Part shown: positions 1 to 5,153 of the stretch, piece after piece
Numbering within the stretch: position 1 is the first letter of the stretch
Layout: each line of letters opens with the position of its first letter
DNA from: an uncultured Clostridia bacterium
GTDB lineage: Bacteria; Bacillota; Clostridia; Oscillospirales; CAG-272
Reading direction: 5' to 3'
NCBI GenBank assembly: GCA_937914815.1
Contig: CALDMI010000019.1
Coordinates: 1-5,153, forward strand
Length of the DNA stretch: 5,153 nucleotides
Made by a program: the position numbers and the translations under genes
Notes under the pieces: model-generated
The model's input: the letters and a program-made list of their open reading frames with translations, nothing else
What the model was told of the DNA's origin: nothing
Databases searched by the model: none

Positions 1-63
1 GACGGAGAAACTATTACCCGTGTATTGAAATATACCGCAAAGGGAACACCTGCGAATAAGTAA
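1..63 (+). CDS. 3' end of an upstream gene, product unknown
   Basis: Frame 1 is open from the first base and gives 20 residues (DGETITRVLKYTAKGTPANK) before a TAA stop at 61-63. The gene begins outside the window, so this is a partial C-terminus only. The tail is polar and basic at the very end, with no anchor motif, membrane segment or recognisable domain. It is taken as real because the frame is open from the window edge and a textbook intrinsic terminator follows 75 nt after the stop, as expected at the end of a transcription unit. The short alternating Thr/Ile/Val/Leu pattern would suit a beta strand, but the family cannot be named from so little. Confidence 0.6.
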   Translation, partial: DGETITRVLKYTAKGTPANK

Positions 64-138
64 TTCATAGGCGGCGCCCGCGGCGGTATATGCGCAAAAA
101 AGTAAATATTAGTTGTCATTTTGATAGCTGTGACTTTC

Positions 139-167
139 AAAAGGCTGCCGGATACGGCAGCCTTTTT
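139..167 (+). terminator. Intrinsic (rho-independent) terminator of the upstream gene
   Basis: A perfect 8-bp GC-rich stem, GGCTGCCG (143-150) with CGGCAGCC (155-162), closes a GATA tetraloop. It is preceded by AAAA (139-142) and followed by TTTTT (163-167), so the A and T runs can lengthen the stem. It lies 75 nt after the upstream stop codon and should end that transcript. Read on the minus strand, the same hairpin is followed by TTTT, so it could also stop transcription from the other direction, although no convergent gene is visible here. Confidence 0.93.
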
Positions 168-220
168 GCGTATTATAAGGAGCAATCCAAGGGGGCGCCG
201 GGAGCGCGACGCGCGGTGAA

Positions 221-238
221 ATACGGCTGTCGCCGTGT
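221..238. repeat. Inverted repeat (hairpin) in the intergenic stretch
   Basis: ATACGGC (221-227) pairs with GCCGTGT (232-238) around the loop TGTC, giving seven pairs of which one is a T-G wobble. The following bases (TAATATTAG) are AT-rich but not a T run, so it is a poor terminator. Its role is unknown. Confidence 0.45.
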
Positions 239-266
239 TAATATTAGTTTCAATGCGGCGGGCTCA

Positions 267-283
267 CGCGCGCACGGCGCGCG
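267..283. repeat. Perfect GC hairpin CGCGCGC/GCGCGCG
   Basis: CGCGCGC (267-273) and GCGCGCG (277-283) form a perfect 7-bp inverted repeat around an ACG loop. It is followed on the plus strand by AAAAATA rather than T residues, and has no T run on the 3' side of the minus strand either, so it does not look like a terminator. Alternating CG of this kind could also adopt a cruciform or Z-type structure; that is inference. Confidence 0.5.
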
Positions 284-468
284 AAAAATAAATATGTAGG
301 AATTGTAGGAATTTTTCGGCGGGCAGGGAACGACGGTATCAAATTCAACAATCCGGTTTGTGCATATATGCGATATAAATGACACGCGCAAAAGAAACAT
401 TCACAAAAATCAACGACTGGTTTTGGACAATCGGACGGTGCCATTCTGCTTACAGGAGTGTGTAACGG

Positions 469-613
469 CATTTTCGGGTTATTCTGGCGGTACTTTTTTT
501 ACGGTTAAGGCGGCGTTTTTTTATCGGGTGACAGAATTTTTCCGGGTGCCGCTACGGTGGTTTTTGCGTGTCCGGGGGCGGCTCTGTATAGTCCGGGCGG
601 CGTTTTTTCGGAA
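469..613. repeat. Quasi-periodic T-tract/CGGG array, about 22-bp unit
   Basis: Runs of 4 to 7 T occur at 471-474, 494-500, 516-522, 537-541, 561-565 and 603-608. Their centres are about 20 to 24 bp apart, with one unit near 585 (TCTGTAT) lacking a clean run. Most runs sit between a GGCGG-like element and a CGGG-like element, for example GGCGGCG-TTTTTTT-ATCGGG. The units are too divergent for a simple tandem repeat and too short and irregular for CRISPR. A spacing near two helical turns would put the T-tracts on one DNA face, so intrinsic curvature is possible. On the plus strand in one frame the units read as paired Phe (AAFF occurs twice), so a decayed coding repeat cannot be excluded. Confidence 0.5.
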
Positions 614-691
614 AATCCGCAAAAGAAGGGCGCATAAAGGCGAGGATATTACACAGTCAAGGTCTTAACTATGAGAAAATTTCATATCTCC

Positions 692-751
692 ATGAATTTG
701 TGTTATATTAACCGTATAATATCCGGAATATCTGCTAAAATATGGTATAAA
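692..751 (+). promoter_or_regulatory. AT-rich patch with weak promoter-like elements
   Basis: A perfect -10 hexamer TATAAT lies at 715-720 with only a poor -35 match (ATGAAT, 692-697) 17 bp upstream. A second candidate is an extended -10, TGGTATAAA (743-751), without a -35. Either could start a transcript through 770-950, but no gene lies immediately downstream, and AT-rich DNA produces such matches by chance. This is kept as a weak candidate only. Confidence 0.22.
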
Positions 752-920
752 TATTAATTAAATCTGGATTTTCCCGGTGCGAGATGGCGTGGGTGACGGT
801 GCTGTCTTTGTTCTATGTCACGGAAAAGTGAAAAAGGCACCGAAATTGTATCAGTTCACTATACAGACATATTTGTTGCTATCGCGGTTAGGTAAAAACG
901 GAGAAAATGCCGGGGCAGTA

Positions 921-949
921 TTGACTTTTTCCCCGCTCGTGTTTATAAT
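921..949 (+). promoter_or_regulatory. Sigma-A (sigma70-type) promoter for the lipoprotein genes
   Basis: The -35 box TTGACT (921-926) differs from consensus by one base. The -10 box TATAAT (944-949) is perfect, and the spacer is exactly 17 bp. The start of transcription is expected about 7 nt downstream, near 956. This is by far the best promoter in the window and points at the gene at 1213, leaving a leader of about 256 nt. No separate operator could be identified. Confidence 0.8.
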
Positions 950-956
950 TATTAAT

Positions 957-1212
957 AAAATTATCACGGAGTGGTCATTTTTGACGGGGCGCGGCGGAAA
1001 AGCACTTTTTTAATTCGCGTTCACTTTACTAAACAAAAGTGTAAGTCGTAGAAAACTCCCGGATATAAGGCAACTTTTCTGCCGGGAAACGCGCCGACAG
1101 CTGCCCGAGGTATGAAGATTTCACATCACCCGGTGCCGGAGACAGCCGGCGCAGAAAAGCCGCGCCGCGGAGGCGGGCAGAGCGGCAACCACAATGGAGG
1201 AAACAAGAGATA
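957..1212 (+). promoter_or_regulatory. Long 5' leader with possible folded RNA element
   Basis: This is the untranslated region inferred between the promoter and the ATG at 1213. TCCCGG (1057-1062) pairs with CCGGGA (1082-1087), and a short inner stem can expose a GCAA loop at 1070-1073. Further on, CTGCCCG (1101-1107) pairs perfectly with CGGGCAG (1174-1180) and encloses three smaller hairpins: GGTATG (1109-1114) with CAT/ACC (1124-1126, 1128-1130; C1127 bulged); GTGCCGG (1133-1139) with CCGGCGC (1146-1152, one wobble); and CCGC (1160-1163) with GCGG (1167-1170). The closing stem ends 15 nt before the Shine-Dalgarno, a suitable position for translational control. It does not match the cores I know for cobalamin, SAM, TPP, glycine, THF or c-di-GMP riboswitches. 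The area is GC-rich, so some stems may be fortuitous. Confidence 0.35.
1196..1200 (+). promoter_or_regulatory. Ribosome binding site of the LRR lipoprotein gene
   Basis: GGAGG at 1196-1200 lies 12 nt before the ATG at 1213. The spacing is on the long side, but no other start in that frame gives a proper signal peptide, so it supports the start chosen. Confidence 0.75.
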
Positions 1213-4200
1213 ATGAAAAAAATCGGAAGAAGCGGACTGCTACTGTTGCTGCTCGCGGCAGTATGCGTCATAATACTTTCCCTCGCCGGATGTAACGACG
1301 ACCCGGCACCGGGTCCGGATGAGCCGGTAAAGGAAAAGGGAACCGTCACGGTTATGGAGCCGGACGGCACGGTCCTGAAAACGCAGAGCGGAAACGAGGG
1401 CGACGCCTTCGACTTCCTGCCTGAGAGACCCGGCTACCGCTCATACGGCGTTTACAGCGACGAGGACTGCACCGAGGCGGTAAGCCTCCCGACGGCACTC
1501 CCGAAGGGCGAGGCGGTCTATTACGTGCGCTTTGAGAACCCGATAAGCTACCGCGTTTCATTCTCGGGCGGCGAGGGCGTCGGCGAGATGGCAGGACTCT
1601 CCCTCGTATACGGAGAGCGCACAGCCCTTCCGAAAAACACATTCACATACGCCGGGCGCACCTTCTCGGAGTGGCGACTCTATGCAGAGGACGGGAGCTA
1701 TTCCTCCTTCGTTGACGGCGCGAAGGTAAAGAACCTGACGGCGGTTGACGGCGCGAGCCTCACGCTCGTTGCGATATTCGAGACTGCGGACTCGGTGAAC
1801 TTCACGGTGGTTGACGGCGTCGTCACCGCGTATACCGGAAATGCGGAAACGGTTATATTCCCGCACACCGGTGTGAGAATTGCCGCCGGGGTATTCTCCG
1901 GAAACGCCGCGGCAGCCTCGATAAAGAAAATCATCGTCCCCTCCTGCTACGAGGTGATAGAGCAGGGCGCATTCGCCCCCTGTAAGACTCTTTCGGCGCT
2001 GACCGTTCCGTTCATCGGCGGAGAGCGCGACAGCGACAATTTCCTTGCCTACATCTTCGGCGCGGACTCCTATAAGGACAACACCTATTCGTTCAAGGCA
2101 AATTACAGTGCTTACTCCGGGCTGACACAGGCGGATATAAAGCTTGACAGCCAGCTCGTTCCCACGACCCTTAAAACCGTTACGGTAACCGAGCCGGTGT
2201 ACAGAATACCGGAGGGGGCGTTCTATATGGTCTACGGGCTTGAAAAGCTCGTGATTGCCGACTATGAGAACCTCTACGATGTCGGCGACAGCGCGTTTGA
2301 GGGCGCATGGCAGCTCGGCTATTCCACCGAGTTCGGAACACAGAACCCGCTATTCTGGCTTGAAAATGTCGAGTCTATCGGAAAGAACGCCTTTGCGGCG
2401 TATATCACCGAAGAGAACGACGAGGGAAGCCAGTACATGTTCACAAGAATATTCGAGCTCCCGAAGCTTGAAAAAATCGAGACGATAGGCGAATACGCAT
2501 TCTATGAGTGCGTCTACATAATGAACCTCCGCTTCGGCGGAAATCTCACCTCGATAGGCGCATGGGCGTTTACAAACTGCGCGTCCGCAGCGGTGATATC
2601 CCTTCCGGATTCGCTTGTTTCGGTCGGTGAGTACGCGTTTGCAAACTGCGCGTCGGTGACCGAGCTCTACTTCGGTAAAAATCTTCGCGAGATAGGCTCC
2701 TTTGCCTTTGCGGCGTGCGGTTCTCTCGGCAGCATTACGGTAGCCTCCGCATCCCCCGCAAAGACCGCTACGGTCTCGATAAGCAACGATATAGACTACA
2801 AATACAACACCGCGGGTCAGGCAGAGGGATATATTCCGGTGTTCGGCTCCCTCACAATCTATGTCCCCGGCGAGGCTCTCGCGGCGTACAGGACCGCATG
2901 GGCAGACTGCGCCGAGGTCGTCGCCTCCAAGGACTCCGAGGTTGAGACCCTCGTCTATTACGATCCACAGCCGGACGGCAGCTACCGGGCTCTCCTCCGT
3001 ATCGTCGGAAACCTGATTTATGTCACCGACCCCTACGGCGAGCTGCTCTCGGAGCTTGACTATTACGGCTATGCAACCTCTCTCGGAACCGAGTATGTGC
3101 TTACGGCAAATGCGATAGGCTCCGCGACCACCGGCGCCGTCGGCTCCGAGTATTACCTGAACGTCTCGAACGACGCGATAGTCGACTACTTTGATCAGCC
3201 GATAGAGACCGCAATCAGGATAAGAAACGAGGTCTACGAGCGCGACGGGGTGAAGTACCTTGTCCCCGAGGCGTCGGTAGCCTACGGAAACGGAAATATC
3301 GGAACGAGCCCCAACTCGCTCTGGAAGATATACGAGGACGATTACGGTCACGCGACACTCTACCGCAGAGAGACAACCGACGGTGAGTGGGTCGAGGTCG
3401 GAAAGCCGGAGGGAACGGTATATACCGAGCTCTACCTCTATGTCGTTCTCGCCTACACCGAGCAGTATCTTGCCGTTGTAAATAAAGACGCAAACGGCGA
3501 AATAATAGATTATACCTATTTCTTCACTCTTGCGGACGCCGAGTCCGGCAACGGATACGACCTGCAGAGCCTCATTCCCGCGGAGGGCGAGCTCACCGGC
3601 ACGGCAATGACCTTCCTCTCCTACGGAGACATTCAGCTCACCCTTGACGGAAGAGGGAATGCAAAGGTGACCTACTTTGAGTCGTCGAGCTCCTATCCCG
3701 GATTTGTCGGAGACTACACTCTGACCGCCGGAACCTACGGAGATGACGAGCTTGAAATAACCTTCGGGGACCTTGTCGGAAAGGACGGGCGCACAATCTC
3801 CGGAACCGTGCTCCTCGACGGCTTCTTTGACGGCGGGTATCACAGATGCCGCGTCAGACTCACCGAGGGCGGCACCGTTCTTTACGGCGATACCGTTTAT
3901 CCGAGCGGCGGGCTCCGCGATGAGCGCTATTGCATAAACAGCGCCGATGACACGCGCTATACCTTCTACGAGTACGCGAGCGAGGACGGAGAGCGCGAGT
4001 TCTTCTATGCGACATATAAGACCGCGGCGGGCAATGTCTACCACGGCACATATGAGCTCGAGGGAAAGAACGTCGGCGACAAGCTCACGATAAGCATCGA
4101 AAACTACTCTACAAGAACCGCATACATAAGCGACAGAAGACTCTCCTTCACGATAAAGGGTGCCCTCGGAGACACCGAATACAAGAGATACGGCTACGAC

Positions 4201-4896
4201 GAGGATTACACCTTCTATATGTACGAGGACTTCTACGGAACACAGATTGACTACTATCAGATAGTCATGGACGGCTACGGAAACGCGACCCTCCACGACG
4301 AGCATGACGACGATATTGACATCTACTACAAGGGAACCTATTACAACACCGGTCGCTCGATAGGCGAGGACGCCTACGGCATCTTCTGGGTCTACTGCTT
4401 CGAGGGCAGGGAGTGCGACAAGAACGGAAACATAAAGAAGAACGGCAGAACAGCCACCTACTATTATGTGACCGACACGCAGGTGTACGAGGACGACAAT
4501 TACGACTACTACGGCGTTATCCTCTCGATATCACAGTCGAACGGCTCCACCCCCTATACCGTCTATGACGAGCGGGGAATGAAGTTCGCGGAGCTCGAGG
4601 TTGACCCGTTCGGCATAACCACCGTGACCCTCTTTGACTATCACTTCGAGAACGGCGAGGTCGTCTATACCGAGCTCACCGAAAAGAACGCGAACCTGAA
4701 ACCCGTGGCATATCTTGACACCGCCGGGGTTGTCCATTACATCGTCGTCGGCGACGCGGCGGGGAATTATCTCTTCGTCCTCGCGCCGGACGCGGACGGG
4801 AACTGGATTTACAGCGCGGAGCACGCAATAGACCCGCAGCCCGCACCGGACGCCCGCATACTCCCGGATACCGACAGTCTCGCGCGCGCCGCATGA
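1213..4896 (+). CDS. Large surface lipoprotein with InlB-like repeats and BspA-like leucine-rich repeats
   Basis: This 1227-residue protein is probably anchored by lipid on the outer face of the membrane. A KKxxR start and hydrophobic stretch (residues 9-24) end in the lipobox LAGC, with Cys27 the expected lipidated residue, followed by an acidic/Pro linker. Two InlB-type (Listeria-Bacteroides, Flg_new-like) beta repeats follow at about 43-108 and 112-190; the second has the usual VxFxGGxG start and W154. Residues about 200-570 are a BspA-like LRR block (LRR_5 type) with IGxxAFxxC motifs, the characteristic insert PFIGG...YIFGADSY (266-287), regular 23-residue repeats at 425-512, and the capping segment IYVPGEALAAYRTAW (549-563). 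Residues 571-1227 are Tyr- and acid-rich with a diverged repeat of about 104 residues. There is no LPXTG motif, catalytic signature or other transmembrane segment. Such proteins are usually adhesion or ligand-binding factors, but the ligand here is unknown. A second lipoprotein gene follows in the same direction 89 nt downstream. Confidence 0.95.
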   Translation: MKKIGRSGLLLLLLAAVCVIILSLAGCNDDPAPGPDEPVKEKGTVTVMEPDGTVLKTQSGNEGDAFDFLPERPGYRSYGVYSDEDCTEAVSLPTALPKGEAVYYVRFENPISYRVSFSGGEGVGEMAGLSLVYGERTALPKNTFTYAGRTFSEWRLYAEDGSYSSFVDGAKVKNLTAVDGASLTLVAIFETADSVNFTVVDGVVTAYTGNAETVIFPHTGVRIAAGVFSGNAAAASIKKIIVPSCYEVIEQGAFAPCKTLSALTVPFIGGERDSDNFLAYIFGADSYKDNTYSFKANYSAYSGLTQADIKLDSQLVPTTLKTVTVTEPVYRIPEGAFYMVYGLEKLVIADYENLYDVGDSAFEGAWQLGYSTEFGTQNPLFWLENVESIGKNAFAAYITEENDEGSQYMFTRIFELPKLEKIETIGEYAFYECVYIMNLRFGGNLTSIGAWAFTNCASAAVISLPDSLVSVGEYAFANCASVTELYFGKNLREIGSFAFAACGSLGSITVASASPAKTATVSISNDIDYKYNTAGQAEGYIPVFGSLTIYVPGEALAAYRTAWADCAEVVASKDSEVETLVYYDPQPDGSYRALLRIVGNLIYVTDPYGELLSELDYYGYATSLGTEYVLTANAIGSATTGAVGSEYYLNVSNDAIVDYFDQPIETAIRIRNEVYERDGVKYLVPEASVAYGNGNIGTSPNSLWKIYEDDYGHATLYRRETTDGEWVEVGKPEGTVYTELYLYVVLAYTEQYLAVVNKDANGEIIDYTYFFTLADAESGNGYDLQSLIPAEGELTGTAMTFLSYGDIQLTLDGRGNAKVTYFESSSSYPGFVGDYTLTAGTYGDDELEITFGDLVGKDGRTISGTVLLDGFFDGGYHRCRVRLTEGGTVLYGDTVYPSGGLRDERYCINSADDTRYTFYEYASEDGEREFFYATYKTAAGNVYHGTYELEGKNVGDKLTISIENYSTRTAYISDRRLSFTIKGALGDTEYKRYGYDEDYTFYMYEDFYGTQIDYYQIVMDGYGNATLHDEHDDDIDIYYKGTYYNTGRSIGEDAYGIFWVYCFEGRECDKNGNIKKNGRTATYYYVTDTQVYEDDNYDYYGVILSISQSNGSTPYTVYDERGMKFAELEVDPFGITTVTLFDYHFENGEVVYTELTEKNANLKPVAYLDTAGVVHYIVVGDAAGNYLFVLAPDADGNWIYSAEHAIDPQPAPDARILPDTDSLARAA
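2485..2748 (+). repeat. Regular 23-residue leucine-rich repeats within the lipoprotein
   Basis: Four consecutive LRR units begin at residues 425, 448, 471 and 494, each exactly 23 residues after the last. They share the pattern [IV]GxxAFxxCxSxxxI followed by a Leu near position 21. This spacing and motif fit the BspA/LRR_5 class, in which each unit gives one solenoid coil. The upstream LRRs (residues about 221-400) are less regular and interrupted. At the DNA level units 2 and 3 share a 20-base stretch with one mismatch (2566-2585 and 2635-2654). Confidence 0.85.
3340..4632 (+). repeat. Diverged ~104-residue repeat module in the lipoprotein tail
   Basis: A D-x-x-G-x-[AT] motif recurs at residues 710 (DDYGHAT), 812 (DGRGNAK), 1020 (DGYGNAT) and 1131 (DPFGITT). 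The spacing is 102, 208 (about twice 104) and 111 residues. A second element recurs with a similar period: GDYTL (833-837), GTYEL (945-949) and GTYY (1041-1044), each followed 7 to 9 residues later by a GD- or GED-led strand (843-851, 955-962, 1051-1060). The copy expected near 916 has lost the DGxG motif but kept the second element. It reads as a repeated beta-rich module, placed after the LRRs. The function is unknown; Asp/Gly turns could bind calcium, but that is inference. Confidence 0.6.
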
Positions 4897-4985
4897 CGCG
4901 CCGTGAGGCATAGGTCAAATTATCATTAAAGTCATCACCAATAAGTTATCAACATACACACATATATCAACGGAGGAAAAAAACC
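4897..4985 (+). other. 89-nt AT-rich gap between the two lipoprotein genes, with RBS
   Basis: No convincing -35/-10 pair and no terminator are present, which argues that the two lipoprotein genes are co-transcribed. A short stem GCGCG (4884-4888) with CGCGC (4897-4901) spans the first gene's stop codon but lacks a T run. GGAGG at 4972-4976 lies 9 nt before the next ATG, an optimal ribosome binding site. Confidence 0.65.
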
Positions 4986-5153
4986 ATGAAAAAGTTAAGT
5001 AAGCTTCTGGTTTTACTTCTTGTTCTGGCTCTGACGCTGTCGCTCTTCGTCGCATGTGCCGACGATACCCCGACTCCGCCGGACCCGGATAATCCGACCC
5101 CGACGCCGACCCCGACGCCGGAGCCCGAGACAGAAGTAAAAATCGGCTCTCTC
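4986..5153 (+). CDS. Second lipoprotein, N-terminal part only (runs off the window)
   Basis: The frame is open from the ATG at 4986 to the window edge (56 codons), so only the export signal and linker are visible. The start is MKKLSK, followed by a Leu/Val-rich core (residues 7-20) and the lipobox-like FVAC with Cys24 as the likely lipidated residue. Phe at -3 is less common than Leu but tolerated. A mature linker follows: ADD, then a Pro/Thr/Asp/Glu-rich segment with a PTPTPTP run, and the chain continues as EVKIGSL. GGAGG 9 nt upstream fixes the start. The leader and acidic/Pro linker resemble those of the preceding lipoprotein, suggesting a tandem pair of surface lipoproteins. The functional domain lies beyond the window, so its role cannot be called. 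Confidence 0.9.
   Translation, partial: MKKLSKLLVLLLVLALTLSLFVACADDTPTPPDPDNPTPTPTPTPEPETEVKIGSL
5094..5117 (+). repeat. Tandem 12-bp repeat coding the Pro-Thr linker
   Basis: CCGACCCCGACG occurs twice back to back (5094-5105 and 5106-5117) and encodes Pro-Thr-Pro-Thr each time. It makes the stretchable linker just after the lipid-attachment Cys. The unit is a multiple of three, so gain or loss of copies would change linker length without shifting the frame. Confidence 0.8.

Larger units (their letters stand above)
168..920. other. Long intergenic stretch without a supportable gene
   Basis: About 750 bp lie between the upstream terminator and the lipoprotein promoter. Short open frames occur on both strands, but none has a ribosome binding site, a plausible start or a recognisable product, and they overlap one another. 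The base composition is patchy: GC-rich palindromic stretches (190-285), a T-tract/CGGG array (469-613), then an AT-rich segment (660-770). Segment 775-842 carries CGGTGC twice (775-780, 797-802) and its complement GCACCG once (837-842), which could form alternative long-range stems. The stretch may hold an unrecognised noncoding RNA, gene remnants or DNA-structural elements; nothing in it can be named. Confidence 0.7.

Noticed and set aside
90..299. 69-codon plus-strand open frame across the terminator
   Set aside because: It reads through the intrinsic terminator hairpin, has no ribosome binding site, and its product is low-complexity basic sequence.
362..371. 10-bp palindrome GCATATATGC as an operator
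   Set aside because: It is isolated, not next to a credible promoter, and short enough to occur by chance.
469..613. CRISPR array
   Set aside because: Units are about 22 bp with no constant repeat and no separate spacers, and no cas gene is nearby.
360..668. 102-codon plus-strand open frame rich in Phe and Arg
   Set aside because: It needs a GTG start with no ribosome binding site, has no recognisable domain, and its composition simply follows the T-tract/CGGG array. It is treated as noncoding repeat DNA or a remnant.
777..1013. 78-codon plus-strand open frame
   Set aside because: It has a GTG start without a Shine-Dalgarno, and it runs through the near-consensus promoter at 921-949. Its product looks like no known protein.
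1057..1187. Cobalamin, SAM, TPP or c-di-GMP riboswitch
   Set aside because: None of the conserved core sequences I know for these classes appears in the expected order. GGCAACC at 1184-1190 is an isolated match to part of the SAM-I core.
1029..1370. 113-codon minus-strand open frame over the leader and signal peptide region
   Set aside because: No promoter or ribosome binding site; it overlaps the well-supported lipoprotein start and mirrors its codons.
2350..4305. 651-residue minus-strand open frame as a real gene
   Set aside because: It is codon-aligned with the sense gene and fully explained by the absence of TTA, CTA and TCA. It has no recognisable domain.
4884..4901. Terminator between the two lipoprotein genes
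   Set aside because: The stem is only 5 bp, overlaps the stop codon, and is not followed by a T run.

Overview
The window reads as part of a Gram-positive, probably gut-associated Clostridia-type (Firmicutes) chromosome. The grounds are strong AGGAGG-type ribosome binding sites, a sigma-A promoter, two consecutive genes with lipoprotein (signal peptidase II) leaders, and a surface-protein architecture common in gut Clostridia: InlB-type repeats followed by BspA-type leucine-rich repeats. The coding DNA is fairly GC-rich yet uses ATA (Ile) and AGA (Arg) often. The taxonomic placement is an inference; no marker gene is present.

Layout: (i) 1-63 is the last 20 codons of an upstream gene, closed by a very clear intrinsic terminator at 139-167. 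(ii) 168 to about 920 is a long stretch with no gene I can support. It holds two GC-rich hairpins, an unusual array of T-tracts spaced about 22 bp apart (469-613), and an AT-rich patch with weak promoter-like sequences. (iii) A near-consensus promoter (TTGACT, 17 bp, TATAAT) at 921-949 should start a transcript near 956, giving a leader of about 256 nt. The second half of that leader can fold into a closed multi-hairpin structure (1101-1180) just before the Shine-Dalgarno sequence. (iv) 1213-4896 encodes a 1227-residue lipoprotein: signal peptide, two InlB-like repeats, a BspA-like LRR block with a typical capping segment, and a long Tyr- and acid-rich tail containing a diverged repeat of about 104 residues. 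(v) After an 89-nt gap with neither promoter nor terminator, a second lipoprotein gene starts at 4986 and runs off the end of the window.

The two lipoproteins are probably co-transcribed and displayed together on the outer face of the membrane, but no ligand or enzymatic activity can be read from the sequence. The most interesting unexplained items are the structured leader, the periodic T-tract array and the repeated tail module. None of them proves a new system. No tRNA, rRNA, CRISPR array, transposase or phage gene is visible.
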